64,000 bases of DNA from Zingiber officinale. Its lineage: Eukaryota > Streptophyta > Magnoliopsida > Zingiberales > Zingiberaceae. Position numbers and translations under genes: made by a program. Below the pieces are notes generated by a model that searched no databases, had not been told where the DNA came from, and saw only the letters and a program-made list of their open reading frames with translations. The stretch is from contig NC_056001.1 of NCBI RefSeq assembly GCF_018446385.1, positions 7,087,600 to 7,151,599 of the forward strand. The letters are read 5' to 3'. Positions 54,673 through 64,000 of the stretch are shown here, piece by piece; position 1 is the first letter of the stretch; each line of letters starts with the position of its first letter.

Positions 54673-55794
54673 ATGAATGAAAATTATGGATAAGTTTCAA
54701 ATCTCAAATAAGAGTTTCATCGGAAGACTATTGAATCAAGAAAGGTAGCTTGTGGCTTTGAACCTTCCATAGTGGAATACGATCAGATTTATTTGGCTGC
54801 TCAATGAACTATGCTTTGAATTGTTCAGTTGTTGATGTAAACCAAGACAATCATATCCACACAATAACCCCCTAGGCTTTTATTAGTTCTCTATCGTGTC
54901 TGTTTTGGCCATGGACAAAGCTTGTGATTCATAAGTGTTTCATTGAAGCAGTCCATCTTCACAATTATATAGGTGATCTCCAATTAAGAATATCCTGTAA
55001 TACCCTATTATACCCTTTACGGTATAATATAGGAATTATTAAGAACTTTTGTTCATCCTTTACTCATTTCACAGATTGTATTTTTTTTTCTCCAGGAATT
55101 AGTTGGAGTAATTACTCCTAGATGCCTTGAATCTTGTAACTTAGTTGTCCCATTTGAACCATGATCTTGGGATCTCCATCAATATGGTTGGGCTGCCACT
55201 ACTCGATTTAAATGTTGAGTTTTATACTCAATTCCCCTATACATGCAGTATAATTGATCTCTTGGTAGGCCTAGCGGATCCACACAATTCTCTATATTCA
55301 ATGGAGATTTTACCACTAGAGATCTACTGCTTTAATGATATTAAGTCATTTTAAAACTTATCATTTTACACTAATGCCCTTCTCATAATTTCTTAGATAC
55401 TATAATGTAGCATATATATTGGCACAATGGTTAACTCCCACATTTATAGACTTCATTAGAAAGTTCGTGACCTTTCAATGCCTTATAGAAAATTTTCATT
55501 TGTATCTTTGGGGCTTATGGTTTACCGAGAGGACAATTTCCTCCATAACTTTCGGGATAAACTCAAAACTTATCAACATAGCTTTTATCATCTCCACAAT
55601 GTTTAAGCCGCCATTATTAAATTGAGGTGAATGTGATATAGTCAATTATTGGAATGTTGCTCTTCCTTGAGAAACATTCCTTGAGCAATATTCTACATTC
55701 TCTCCCTCAATCACCATGGATGATCTTGCTTAGTTGATTTTTCCAATCACATTTTTAGTATTTTATAAAACACTTCAAGGGCCTCAATCTTGCT
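54673..55794. other. Non-coding interior of the LARD-like element
   Basis: Frames of 60-70 codons only, without gag or pol similarity. The sequence has no tandem structure. Confidence 0.6.
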
Positions 55795-56860
55795 TAAAAG
55801 TAAGTCACTATAACTATAATTTTTTGATTTCACCGAGTTAAAACTATGATTGTCTAATCAGGATGATGATCATGATTACACTTGTTGTCAAAAAAAAATA
55901 CTCAATCTAGAAAGTATGCATCACTTGGTCTTCCAATTTCACTCAGTTAGAGCTATGATCGTCTAATTGGAGTATTGACCAAGATAGTATTCCTCTTAGA
56001 GAGATACTCGACTTAGGAAGCATACATCCCTTGGTCTCCCAATGCACAATCTAGAAAGTATGCATCACTTGTTGTCTAATTAGGATGATGATCATGATTA
56101 CACTTGTTGTCAAAAAAATGCTCAATCTAGAAAGTATGCATCACTTGGTCTTCCAATTTCACTCAACGAGAGCTATGATCGTCTAATTGGAGTGTTGACC
56201 AGGATAGTATTACTCTTAGAGAGATACATGACTCAGGAAGCATACATCCCTTGGTCTTCCAATCTCATCAAGCCAAAGCCGCAGTCATTTGATTGGAGTG
56301 TTGACCATGATTGTATTACTCTTCAAGAGATATTCGACTCAAGAAGTATACATCCCTTGGTCTTCTAATCTCATTGAGCTAAAGTTGTGGTCATTTGATT
56401 GGAGTGTTGACTAAGATTGTATTACTCTTCGAGAGATACGCGACTCGGTCTTCCAATCTTATTGAGCCAAAGTTGTGGTTGTCTGATTGGAGTGCTGACC
56501 AAGATTGTATTATTCTTCGAGAGATACTCGACTCAAGAAGTATACATTCCTTGGTCTTCCAATCTTATCGAGCCAAAGTTGTGGTTGTCTGATTGGAGTG
56601 TTGACCAAGATTGTATTATTCTTCAAGAGATACTCGACTTAAGAAGTATACATCCATTGGTCTTCTAATCTTATCGAGCCAAAGCTGTGGTTGTCTGATT
56701 GGAGTGCTGACCAATATTGTATTATTCTTTGAGAGATACTCAACTCAAGAAGTAAACATCCCTTGGTCTTCCAATCTTATCGAGCCATAGCTATAGTCGT
56801 TTGAATGAAGTGCTGGCCATGATTGCATTTATTCTTCGTGAGTCACTTGACTCAATTCTT
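55795..56860 (+). repeat. 106-bp tandem repeat array, about nine units
   Basis: Unit form: TTCCAATCTTATCGAGCCAA, a GTTGTGGTTGTCTGATTGG piece, GTGTTGACCAAGATTGTATT, CTTCGAGAGATACTCGACTC, then AAGAAGTATACATCCCTTGG. The first units are more divergent and carry a CTCAATCTAGAAAGTATGCA variant. Small frames here (56395-56668) are repeat by-products. Confidence 0.85.
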
Positions 56861-57352
56861 AGTCATTTGCAACACATGTAATGCAATCCTTCTAACTCAT
56901 CTATTTTGACCTCCACTTAGGTCTTATTGAGTTAGACTCAAGTCTAGCTTTTTACTAAGTGGGCTTGATCTTTTATCTAAAGACCTTCATTAGCCATCTT
57001 TTTGGATAGTTTAAACTCGCTATCCTCAACTTTGTGACTTTAGTCAAATGACCCCCACAAAGCTTTGACCATCATTATACCCATGATATAATTTTGTTGC
57101 TCATCCTTTTAAGACATGGTTCTCACTTAGGAAAATTCTATTCTTCCTTACAAGTAACTCTCACATTACTTGAGGTTCACTTTTAGATACGTTAGGACAT
57201 CTTTTGATAATAACCTTGAAGATACATTTTATTCAAGTAATATAATGTCTTTTACTGTCATCGTTTGAAGACAATTATAGAGAATTTCTCTAATTTTTCT
57301 CTAGTAGGAGTGAGACCCATGGTCGACATAATCGTCAATATCGTCTTAAGAT
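56861..57352. other. Non-coding interior next to the 5' LTR
   Basis: No ORF with family features and no primer-binding site. Confidence 0.55.
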
Positions 57353-58377
57353 TGTTGGATATTTTTCCTGAAAGAAAAATATGGGTATATTGATCTTTGG
57401 TATTGAAATCCAACAGTTGGGCCTGGTTAGTCATCTCGACGATGAGTCAATGACTCTAACTGGTGGAGCTCGATATGACAATGTGGACCTTGTCCCATTT
57501 ATATTCTCGACGTCCCCTTTCGATTATCGAAGTATCCCTTCAGGTAAGAGACATACCTTTCTTGGTATTGTCGTTACTGACCTAATCTCGTCGGTCGTCG
57601 AGTTATACCATCGGATATCAACACAATCCCTTTAGGTAAAATCATCCCTAAGGATAAGAGTATTAAGGTCGAGGTGAAGACTATACCTTCTTTCCTTAAG
57701 ACGATATTGCCCCGTCCAAGTGCTTACGATTTATTGGCAATCATCTCCTAAGATACAACAACTTGCGTCTCAAAATAGGAGCACTCCAAATTTCAAACTC
57801 TGTAGAACTTTCGAAGTCTTGAAACTCTTAAAAGAGGAGAGAGAGAATAGAACCCAAGAGGAGAATTCACAACTTGATAATTGAGTGATTTGAATGGAAG
57901 AAATGAGATTGTTTTATAGGGATGAAGGTTTACTCTCAAGAGGTGAAAGGTTTCTTTTAAGAGAAGAAAGGATATGAGATGTGTCTTTTCCCTTAAACCT
58001 TTTCACTTAAACCTTTTGATTAAACTTTTTCATTATGATTAATTTAATTGATTAATATGATTAACTATTTACTTCATCTATTATAAATATTAATAATTAA
58101 TTAATTAATATCATAATGATTAATTTTTTAATTAATTAATAAATTAATCAATAAAATTAATTACAATTTCATACCCCTCAATAGTTACGTTTCACATACT
58201 CGAGTTAGTGTTCATCCATAAATTCAACTCGTATACGAATCCAATTTCCGTCTGATCATACCGGAGCAACCCTTCATTAAACATTAATTTCTCATTCACT
58301 CGTGAAATTGGTTTACGATGGTCTACTCGCAAAATAGTCATCTTATCCCTAATGGTCACCAAACTAATTTTTCAATA
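57353..58377 (-). repeat. 5' LTR of the LARD-like element (1025 bp)
   Basis: Matches 53648-54663 along its length at roughly 90 percent by eye. The outer end TTTTTCAATA has lost the CCAACA form. Confidence 0.88.
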
Positions 58378-58904
58378 AATTTTTCATTGACCATCAGGAT
58401 AAATCAAGAAAGTACATATTGTTATGGTTGATTTGTAGCTAGAGGGGGGTGAATAGCTCGTCGCGCTTCGTTTGTTTGCTTCGTTGTTGTTGATATGCAG
58501 CGGAAAGACTCGAAACAAGACTCACAACACTAACACAAAGGATTTACTTGGTATCCACCTCAAGAAGATGTGACTAGTCCAAGGATCCACACACTACACG
58601 CTCATCCACTATAAAAACATTCCTTTACGATATCTACCGAAGGCGAAGAAGCCTTATACACACTCTCAATACAACAAGAAAAGAAGAAGAAACAAATACA
58701 CAGAATCTCTTACAAGATTTACATAAATGCAAACCCTAGCTCTCTGCTTCTCTTTGTGTGGAACGCCTCTTGACCTTGGAAGTGCAGCAACACTTTGCTC
58801 CAAGAAGCTTCAAGAAATAGCGGAGAGTTGTGGAGAAGCTCGCGTGAAGATAGGGAAGAATCTCGCGAAGAACTCCCGAAGAAATCACTCGCTAACAACT
58901 TTAA

Positions 58905-59245
58905 CCTGCACAACGGTCACCTCCCAATCGATTGGGGAGGTTTGAATCGATCGGATGATCAATTCAGAGCGTCTCTGTGCTTTGCTGGAGAACCTTGAAT
59001 CAATCAATCGATCGATTCAGTGTTTATCGTGACTCGTGTGATAAACCCAGCCCCAATCGATCGGTTGATCGGTTGTCGTTGCCCAATCGATCGACTGATC
59101 GATTGGGCAACTCTCTGTGCTCGAGACATTTGCTCCCAATCGATCGGTCGATCGATTGGGTCGCTGCTTGTCACAGTACTCTCCCAATGGATCGGTTGAT
59201 CAATTAGGCTTAGGTCAATCGATCAGCTGATCGATTGCCCCAACC
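58905..59245. repeat. CAATCGATCG hairpin cluster
   Basis: At least seven short inverted repeats of the form CCCAATCGATCGactGATCGATTGGG, with small loop and stem changes (CGGTTGATCGG, CGGTCGATCG, CAGCTGATCG). Confidence 0.8.
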
Positions 59246-59289
59246 TTGACTTGCCTAAACTTAAGTCTAAAGTTCCTAAACCCAACATC

Positions 59290-59640
59290 CGGTCAATCCT
59301 GACCTATCGGGACTCCTTCTGCCTAGCATATGGTCAACCTTGACCTGCTGGAACTTCTTCACCAAGTGTCCGGTCAATCCTTTGACCCACTTGGACTTTT
59401 TCTAGTGCCAAGTGTCCGGTCAACCTTGACCCACTTGGACTTACCGTCTCGTGCCAGGTGTCCGGTCCTCCATGACCCACTTAGACTTCCACCAGATGTC
59501 CGATCACCCTTGACCCATCTGGATTTTCTCGTGTCAAGTATCCGGTCAATCCTTTAACCTACTTGGGTTTCCCAACACCAGGTGTCCGGTCAACCTTGAC
59601 TCACCTGGATCTCCACATGTCTGGCTTCACTACCAGGTCT
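59290..59640. repeat. Array of about seven 37-46-bp hairpin units
   Basis: Units contain GTCCGGTCAACCTTGACC between two inverted stems: CCAAGTG/CACTTGG, CCAGATG/CATCTGG, CCAGGTG/CACCTGG and CAAGTA/TACTTG. The core GTCCGGTCA is the same as in the arrays at 2690 and 22645. Confidence 0.8.
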
Positions 59641-60095
59641 TTCCATCTTCCTGGCTTCACTCACCAAGACTTTCACATAGCTTCACTTACTAGGATTTTC
59701 ACCTGACTTCGCTCACCAGGATTTTCACCTGTCTAGCTTCACTCAGTAAGTCTTTCACCTGATTTCACTCACTAGGATTTCCAACTGCCAAACTTCACTC
59801 ACTAGATTTTTCACCTGGCTTCACTCACCAGGATTTTCTCTTGCCTAATCTTCAGTTAGGACTTTCCAGTCAAGTATATGGTCAATTTTGACCTACTTGA
59901 CTTTTTTCACATCAAATTGGTCATCCCTTGACCAGAGGGGAATTGTATCAATAATCTTTCCAATCGAATGATTGCATCTGCAATCTTCATGTATTGTCAA
60001 ACATCGAAACTCAAACATCAAGACTCAAGCTTGAGCCAACTCAAGCTTAGTCAACAACGTCAATCTTAACCTAAGGATATTACACCAACATATAT

Positions 60096-61227
60096 AAAGG
60101 TCCAGCATGATAGTCAGGATTCTCAAATCCATTATCCATTAAGAATTTTTTTTTTTAACTGAATCTAAAATTCTAAATCCCTAATCTATTATCGGAAGGT
60201 TTAATGATGACATCCTATCTCTCGGGACAAAAAAAAAAAAAAAAATAGAAAAGAGAAAGGTAGGGGAGAGGAGGACAAAATATATATAGTTGGCATTATG
60301 TATTTAAGTTTTTGAACTTATTAAACCTGTATGGAACTAAGAAACGAGCTGGACAGATAAATGAGAAAATATACTCCAAGACCATGTAATGCAATATATA
60401 CAGCAAGTGGGGATGTAATGCAATAGATAAAAAAATATTAAAAAACAACATAATAAATATTTATTAATTTTCAAAATTAAACAAACATTAATGACTGTTT
60501 TGTAAAAATATCCTATGTGAGAATAGAATATGCATAAAATAACACTTTTTATATTTGTTTCATAAAAGTATTAATTATAAGTATTCCTGTGTGAATATTT
60601 TGCTTGACAAGCGTAACTTGTACATCTTTCTTTCCAGTTGGCCCAATCCATGCGCTTTCCTGGGCCAATCTAAACATTCCTTGACCTGATCGATTTGGAG
60701 GACAGATCTTCTAGTCCGTAAATTATGAATTAGAGAATAATTTATTTTTTTAGATTTTTAATTTAGATAAATCTCATCTATTTAAAAGTGGAGTCTATCT
60801 AAATCAAGGATACTTATGCAATGGATCATCCTTTGATCCGTAATTTACGGACCAGAAAATCCCTCTAGTCGATTTGATGATTGACAAGCTTACCTCTCCT
60901 CTCCTCTCCTCTCATCTAATCTAATTATTTGGCCAACTTGAGTTGCTCTTATTGGCTCTCCACCTCATAGGATTTTATCGACCCACTTTGATCCCCTAAT
61001 TTAATTAGCTTTAATTTTTCAATTGTTTAGCTCAATTGATCTCACTAGTTAATGTGCATTTTGATTATCTAGTGCTTAGCGCTTGACTGATTCTTTTATT
61101 AAATTAATCAATTTTATTAGTTGATAATGTATATTGATACAGGAAATATAGAAAGCTTTCGTATAAGCGAGAAGGGTCAACATTCATATATAGATAGAGA
61201 TCAAAATTCTTAAGGTCAATTAAGATG
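60096..61227. other. Intergenic, no gene seen
   Basis: AT-rich with an A run (60228-60245) and a CCTCT microsatellite (60895-60917). Confidence 0.45.
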
Positions 61228-61443
61228 TGTTAAAGTTAATGTGTTATCACTTAAGTTTACTCATCACTAAGGTTACTTGTCCCCTAAGTTTCTAAGGTTA
61301 CTTGCCCCCTAAGTTGCTAGGTTACTTGCCCCCTAAGTTTCTTTCAAGTCTATATAAAGGCTTTGTAATCAAAAGTTTAAGAATCAAGAAAAACTATCTA
61401 TTTCTCCTCAAGAGCTCTACCAAAATACTTACCAATTTCAACA
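61228..61443 (+). repeat. 5' LTR of the right-edge copia element (about 216 bp)
   Basis: TGTTAAAG to TTTCAACA, followed by the PBS. Three copies of AGGTTACTTG(C/T)CCCCTAAGT at 61270-61340 form a short tandem array in U3. A TATA box TATATAAAG lies at 61351-61359. The left end is set by the terminal TG only. Confidence 0.65.
61351..61359 (+). promoter_or_regulatory. LTR TATA box
   Basis: TATATAAAG directly downstream of the three-copy tandem array, about 130 bp before the ATG of gag. Confidence 0.65.
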
Positions 61444-61445
61444 GT

Positions 61446-61457
61446 TGGTATCAGAGC
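61446..61457 (+). promoter_or_regulatory. Primer-binding site
   Basis: TGGTATCAGAGC, a full match to the initiator tRNA-Met end. Confidence 0.9.
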
Positions 61458-61482
61458 GTCCAGGTTCTACCAATCCAAATCC

Positions 61483-62178
61483 ATGGCCAGCTCGAGTTTA
61501 ACAAACATCAACCATCTCATTCCAGAGTTTAATGGCGAAGACTATGATTTCTGGTACGTGAAGATGAAGACCATCTTTCGATCTCTTAACCAATGGGAGA
61601 TTGTGGAGAATGGAGTACAAGAGCCCGAGGAAGCCACTGCCCTCAATGAGGCCGGTCTGAAGAAATTAGAGAAGTCTCGACAAGCCGACGCAAGTGCTCT
61701 CTCAATCCTTCAAAGAGCAGTCACTAAGGCTATATTTCCTAGAATCATGCGAGCCAACACGGCTAAAGATGCGTGGGAGATCTTGCAGAGCGAATTTCAA
61801 GGAGATGTGAAAGTAAGAGCGATTAAGCTCCAATCACTACTCAAGGATTTCGAAAATGCCAAGATGCAGGAGAAAGAAACACTCATGGAATTCTCAACCA
61901 GAATCTTTGATCTGGTCAATATAATGAAATCTCATGGTGAAGATATTACAGATCAAAGGCTGGTACGCAAAATTCTCATCTGTCTTCCTGAGAAATATGA
62001 TCCCATTATTGCCGTCATTGAAGAAACAAAGGACCTAACAACACTCACCGTTCAAGAAGTGATGGCGTCCCTAAAATCGTTCGAGCAAAGATTGTCCAGA
62101 CATTCTGAGAAGCCAATAGAGGGTGCATTCCAATCAAAGCTCAAAATTGGTAACAACGAACGAGAAGGCCAATCATGA
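61483..62178 (+). CDS. Copia gag (UBN2), open part
   Basis: 231 aa from MASSSLTNINHL. UBN2 motifs: IPEFNGEDYDFWYVKMKTIF, then AWEILQSEFQGD, LLKDFENAKMQE and the end SLKSFEQRL. The TGA at 62176-62178 is in the same frame as the zinc-knuckle and protease part that follows, so one nonsense change splits gag. Confidence 0.88.
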   Translation: MASSSLTNINHLIPEFNGEDYDFWYVKMKTIFRSLNQWEIVENGVQEPEEATALNEAGLKKLEKSRQADASALSILQRAVTKAIFPRIMRANTAKDAWEILQSEFQGDVKVRAIKLQSLLKDFENAKMQEKETLMEFSTRIFDLVNIMKSHGEDITDQRLVRKILICLPEKYDPIIAVIEETKDLTTLTVQEVMASLKSFEQRLSRHSEKPIEGAFQSKLKIGNNEREGQS

Positions 62179-62937
62179 TTTGGATGGAAATCAAGAGGAC
62201 GAGGTGGACGTATCTCAAAAGGAAAAGGAAAAGACAACTCATCGAATTGCAGCAATTGCAATAAGCCAAATCACTCCGAGAAGGACTATTGGTTCAAAGG
62301 TCAATCGAGATGCAAAATATGCAATCGATTTGGACACCTCGCCAAAGATTGCCGAAATAGGAACACTTATCAGGCAAATCAGGTTGGAGAAAATCAAACA
62401 GCTGAGGAGACACATGGAACATTCTATGTATGTCACACGGCCACCAACAAGGAGCAAGGAAAATGGTTGCTGGACAGCGGATATAGCAACCATATGACGC
62501 CGATCTCAGAAATTTTCTCTAAACTCGACATTAGCATCAATGCTCCTGTTCAGTTTGGAAACGGAGAGCAAACAAAGTCAAAAGGACTTGGGAAAATCGC
62601 CATCGAGACGAAGGAAGGACCGAGTTGCATCAACAATGTCTTGTGTGTGCCGAGCTTGAGTCAAAATTTACTCAGCCTCGGACAATTGGTGGAAAATGGG
62701 TACAAGCTCTGCTTCGATAACAATGAATGTGTTATATTTGACAGGAGAGATAAGTCAAAGGTGTTCACAAAGATCAAAATGGTCAATCGAAGCTTCGCTC
62801 TCAACATCAATTATGCCGACCTAAAAGCTCATCAAGCTTCTACCTCGGACTACCTGACATCAACCTTATGGCATCGACGACTCGGTCATCTCAATTTACA
62901 AAGCCTCAAAGAGTTATCTAGCAACTTCCTCACATAG
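62179..62937 (+). pseudogene. Copia zinc knuckle, protease and GAG-pre-integrase
   Basis: Same frame as gag after the TGA. The knuckle CKICNRFGHLAKDC is complete, and a second CSNCNKPNHSEKDY-like sequence precedes it. Protease WLLDSGYSNHMTP keeps DSG. GAG-pre-integrase ends LWHRRLGHLNLQSLKEL. The frame breaks near 62925. Confidence 0.85.
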
Positions 62938-64000
62938 AAGGAAAGCAACATGTATGCGAAGGATGCGCGTTTGGAAAGCAACATCGATTACCTTTCCCAA
63001 AAGGAGTATCATGGAGAGCTAAAGAAAAGTTGGAACTTATCCACACCGACGTCTGCGGGCCGATGGACACCCTTTCTCATGCTCAAAATAGGTATTTCAT
63101 TCTTTTCATCGACGATCACACTCGTATGACTTGGGTCTATTTCATGAGGCAGAAGTCCGAAGTATTCATGATATTCAAGAAGTTTAAGAGTCTCGTCGAA
63201 AAATAGAGTGGATGCTTCATCAAAACCTTAAGAAGTGACAGAGGCAAAGAATACACTTCTAAAGAATTTCACAATTTTTGTGAAGATGAAGGAGTAGAAA
63301 GGCAACTAACGGTAAGGTACACCCCTCAACAAAATGGTGTTACCGAGAGGAAAAACCAGACAATTGTTGAAATGGCAAAATCAATGATGCACGAGAAAGG
63401 TTTACCCAAAATCTTCTGGGCTGAAGCAGTCTACACAGCCGTTTATTTATCTAATCGATGCCCAACCACAGCCATACCAAACAAGACTCCGTTTGAAGCA
63501 TGGAGTGGTAGAAGACCATCGGTGAACCATCTCAAGGTATTCGGAAGCATTTGCTATTCTCAAATTCCAAAACAGAAACGAAGCAAACTTGACGAATCTA
63601 GCGAAAGATGTATTTTTGTCGGCTACAGCACCATGAGCAAAGGTTATAGACTATTTAACCTACAGCTGGGTCAAGTTATTATTAGCCGAGATGTTCAAGT
63701 TGATGAAAATGCTTTATGGAATTGGGAAGAAAACAAAGTTGAAAAGAAAGACATTCTGATCAGTACTGACAAAGAAGATGAAATTGAGCCAAGCACACCA
63801 GATTCAAGCTCATCTCAACCCAACGAAGAAAGCTCAACTGATCCAACTTCATCAAACTCCTCATCCCCAAGCGCAACTCCAAAAAGGTACAGATCATTGA
63901 GCGATATATATGCTACATGCAATTATTGCTCAATTGAGCCTGAGAACTTTGCTGAAGCAATCAAAGAAGAACCATGGAAAAAAGCGATGGAGGAGGAAGT
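62926..64000 (+). pseudogene. Copia integrase and linker, partial
   Basis: In the shifted frame: CEGCAFGKQHRLPF, LELIHTDVCG, RSDRGKEY (Asp kept), RYTPQQNGVTERKNQTIVE with the catalytic Glu, KVFGSICYS and FVGYSTMSKGYRLF. The TAG at 63204-63206 is the only stop. After a Ser/Asp-rich linker comes the pre-RT block NFAEAIKEEPWKKAMEEE at the edge of the window. Confidence 0.85.

Larger units (their letters stand above)
53648..58377 (-). mobile_element. LARD-like non-coding LTR retroelement (4.7 kb)
   Basis: LTRs at 53648-54663 and 57353-58377 flank 2.7 kb with no coding potential. The target duplication AATTT is exact (53643-53647, 58378-58382). A polypurine-like GTGGGAGAT (minus) next to the left LTR sets the orientation as minus. 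No tRNA primer site is recognisable at the right junction (ATCTTAAGACGATATTGACG). The interior holds a 106-bp tandem repeat. It must rely on another element's proteins. Confidence 0.88.
58421..60090 (-). mobile_element. Solo LTR (1670 bp), hairpin-rich
   Basis: Ends TGTTATGG and CACCAACA. Flanks CATAT (58416-58420) and TATAT (60091-60095) agree at 4 of 5 bases. Near the left end AGAGGGGGGTGAATAG is the same motif as in the LTR at 1789, which suggests a related but distinct family in the minus orientation. No primer site or polypurine tract lies beside it, so it is a solo LTR. It carries two hairpin arrays. Confidence 0.7.
61228..64000 (+). mobile_element. Ty1/copia element, 5' part (runs off right edge)
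   Basis: LTR, primer-binding site, gag, protease and integrase are present in order; RT begins beyond the edge. One stop (62176-62178) and one frameshift (about 62925) and a further stop (63204-63206) break pol. Gag and integrase style suggests the Tork/TNT1 group. Confidence 0.85.

Noticed and set aside
56395-56668. Two overlapping plus-strand frames of 65 and 83 codons
   Set aside because: Readings of the 106-bp tandem array.

Overview
The window is plant nuclear DNA, most likely from a monocot. It has a few single-copy genes set in nested LTR retrotransposons, an Au-type SINE, MITEs and an LRR receptor kinase of plant type. LTRs carrying 41-bp hairpin arrays remind me of Zingiberales genomes, but that placement is inference. 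Nothing looks bacterial, viral or organellar.

Genes. Three protein-coding genes are well supported. (1) An uninterrupted LRR receptor-like kinase, 12153-14741 (+), 862 aa, resembling Arabidopsis At2g24230. (2) A two-exon thylakoid-lumen cyclophilin-like protein, CYP26-2 type, at 39844-39958 and 40033-40850 (-). (3) A three-exon Golgi glycosyltransferase of family GT61 at 48987-49116, 49197-49244 and 49332-50545 (+). A broken small gene lies at 47462-47697 (-). Gene fragments I cannot name lie near 19680-19990, 27177-27462 and 39330-39720.

Layout. 1-3037: 5' part of a minus-strand copia element with a 1.25-kb LTR. It is inserted in the 3' part of a plus-strand Tat/gypsy-like element (3038-8934), which carries an antisense extra ORF, a 1-kb minisatellite, a polypurine tract and a 3' LTR. 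9963-11090: a Harbinger-like non-autonomous element; a second copy in the opposite orientation is at 35665-36848. 12-15 kb: the receptor kinase. 15.05-18.96 kb: an old nest of gypsy gag, LTR-like repeats and hAT transposase. 20949-26418: a decayed copia element (target duplication ATAAT) that contains a solo LTR (22542-23605, target duplication GTTGC) of the same family as the first LTR. 27463-31455: a minus-strand copia element without gag (target duplication AAGAC). 32-38.9 kb: MITEs, SINEs, microsatellites and an LTR fragment. 39.8-40.9 kb: the cyclophilin. 42.6 kb: an Au SINE. 43279-47022: a young minus-strand copia element without RT/RNase H (target duplication GTATT). 49-50.5 kb: GT61. 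53648-58377: a non-coding LARD-like element (target duplication AATTT). 58421-60090: a solo LTR. 61228-64000: a plus-strand copia element that runs off the right edge.

How parts relate. The genes show no operon-like or pathway link. The most unusual signal is structural. Four separate repeat arrays (LTRs at 2.7, 22.7 and 59.4 kb, and the Tat minisatellite at 7-8 kb) are built from short units whose two hairpin arms change together from unit to unit. None of the LTR elements looks autonomous as read here; element 43279-47022 lacks RT, 27463-31455 lacks gag, and 53648-58377 lacks all coding sequence.
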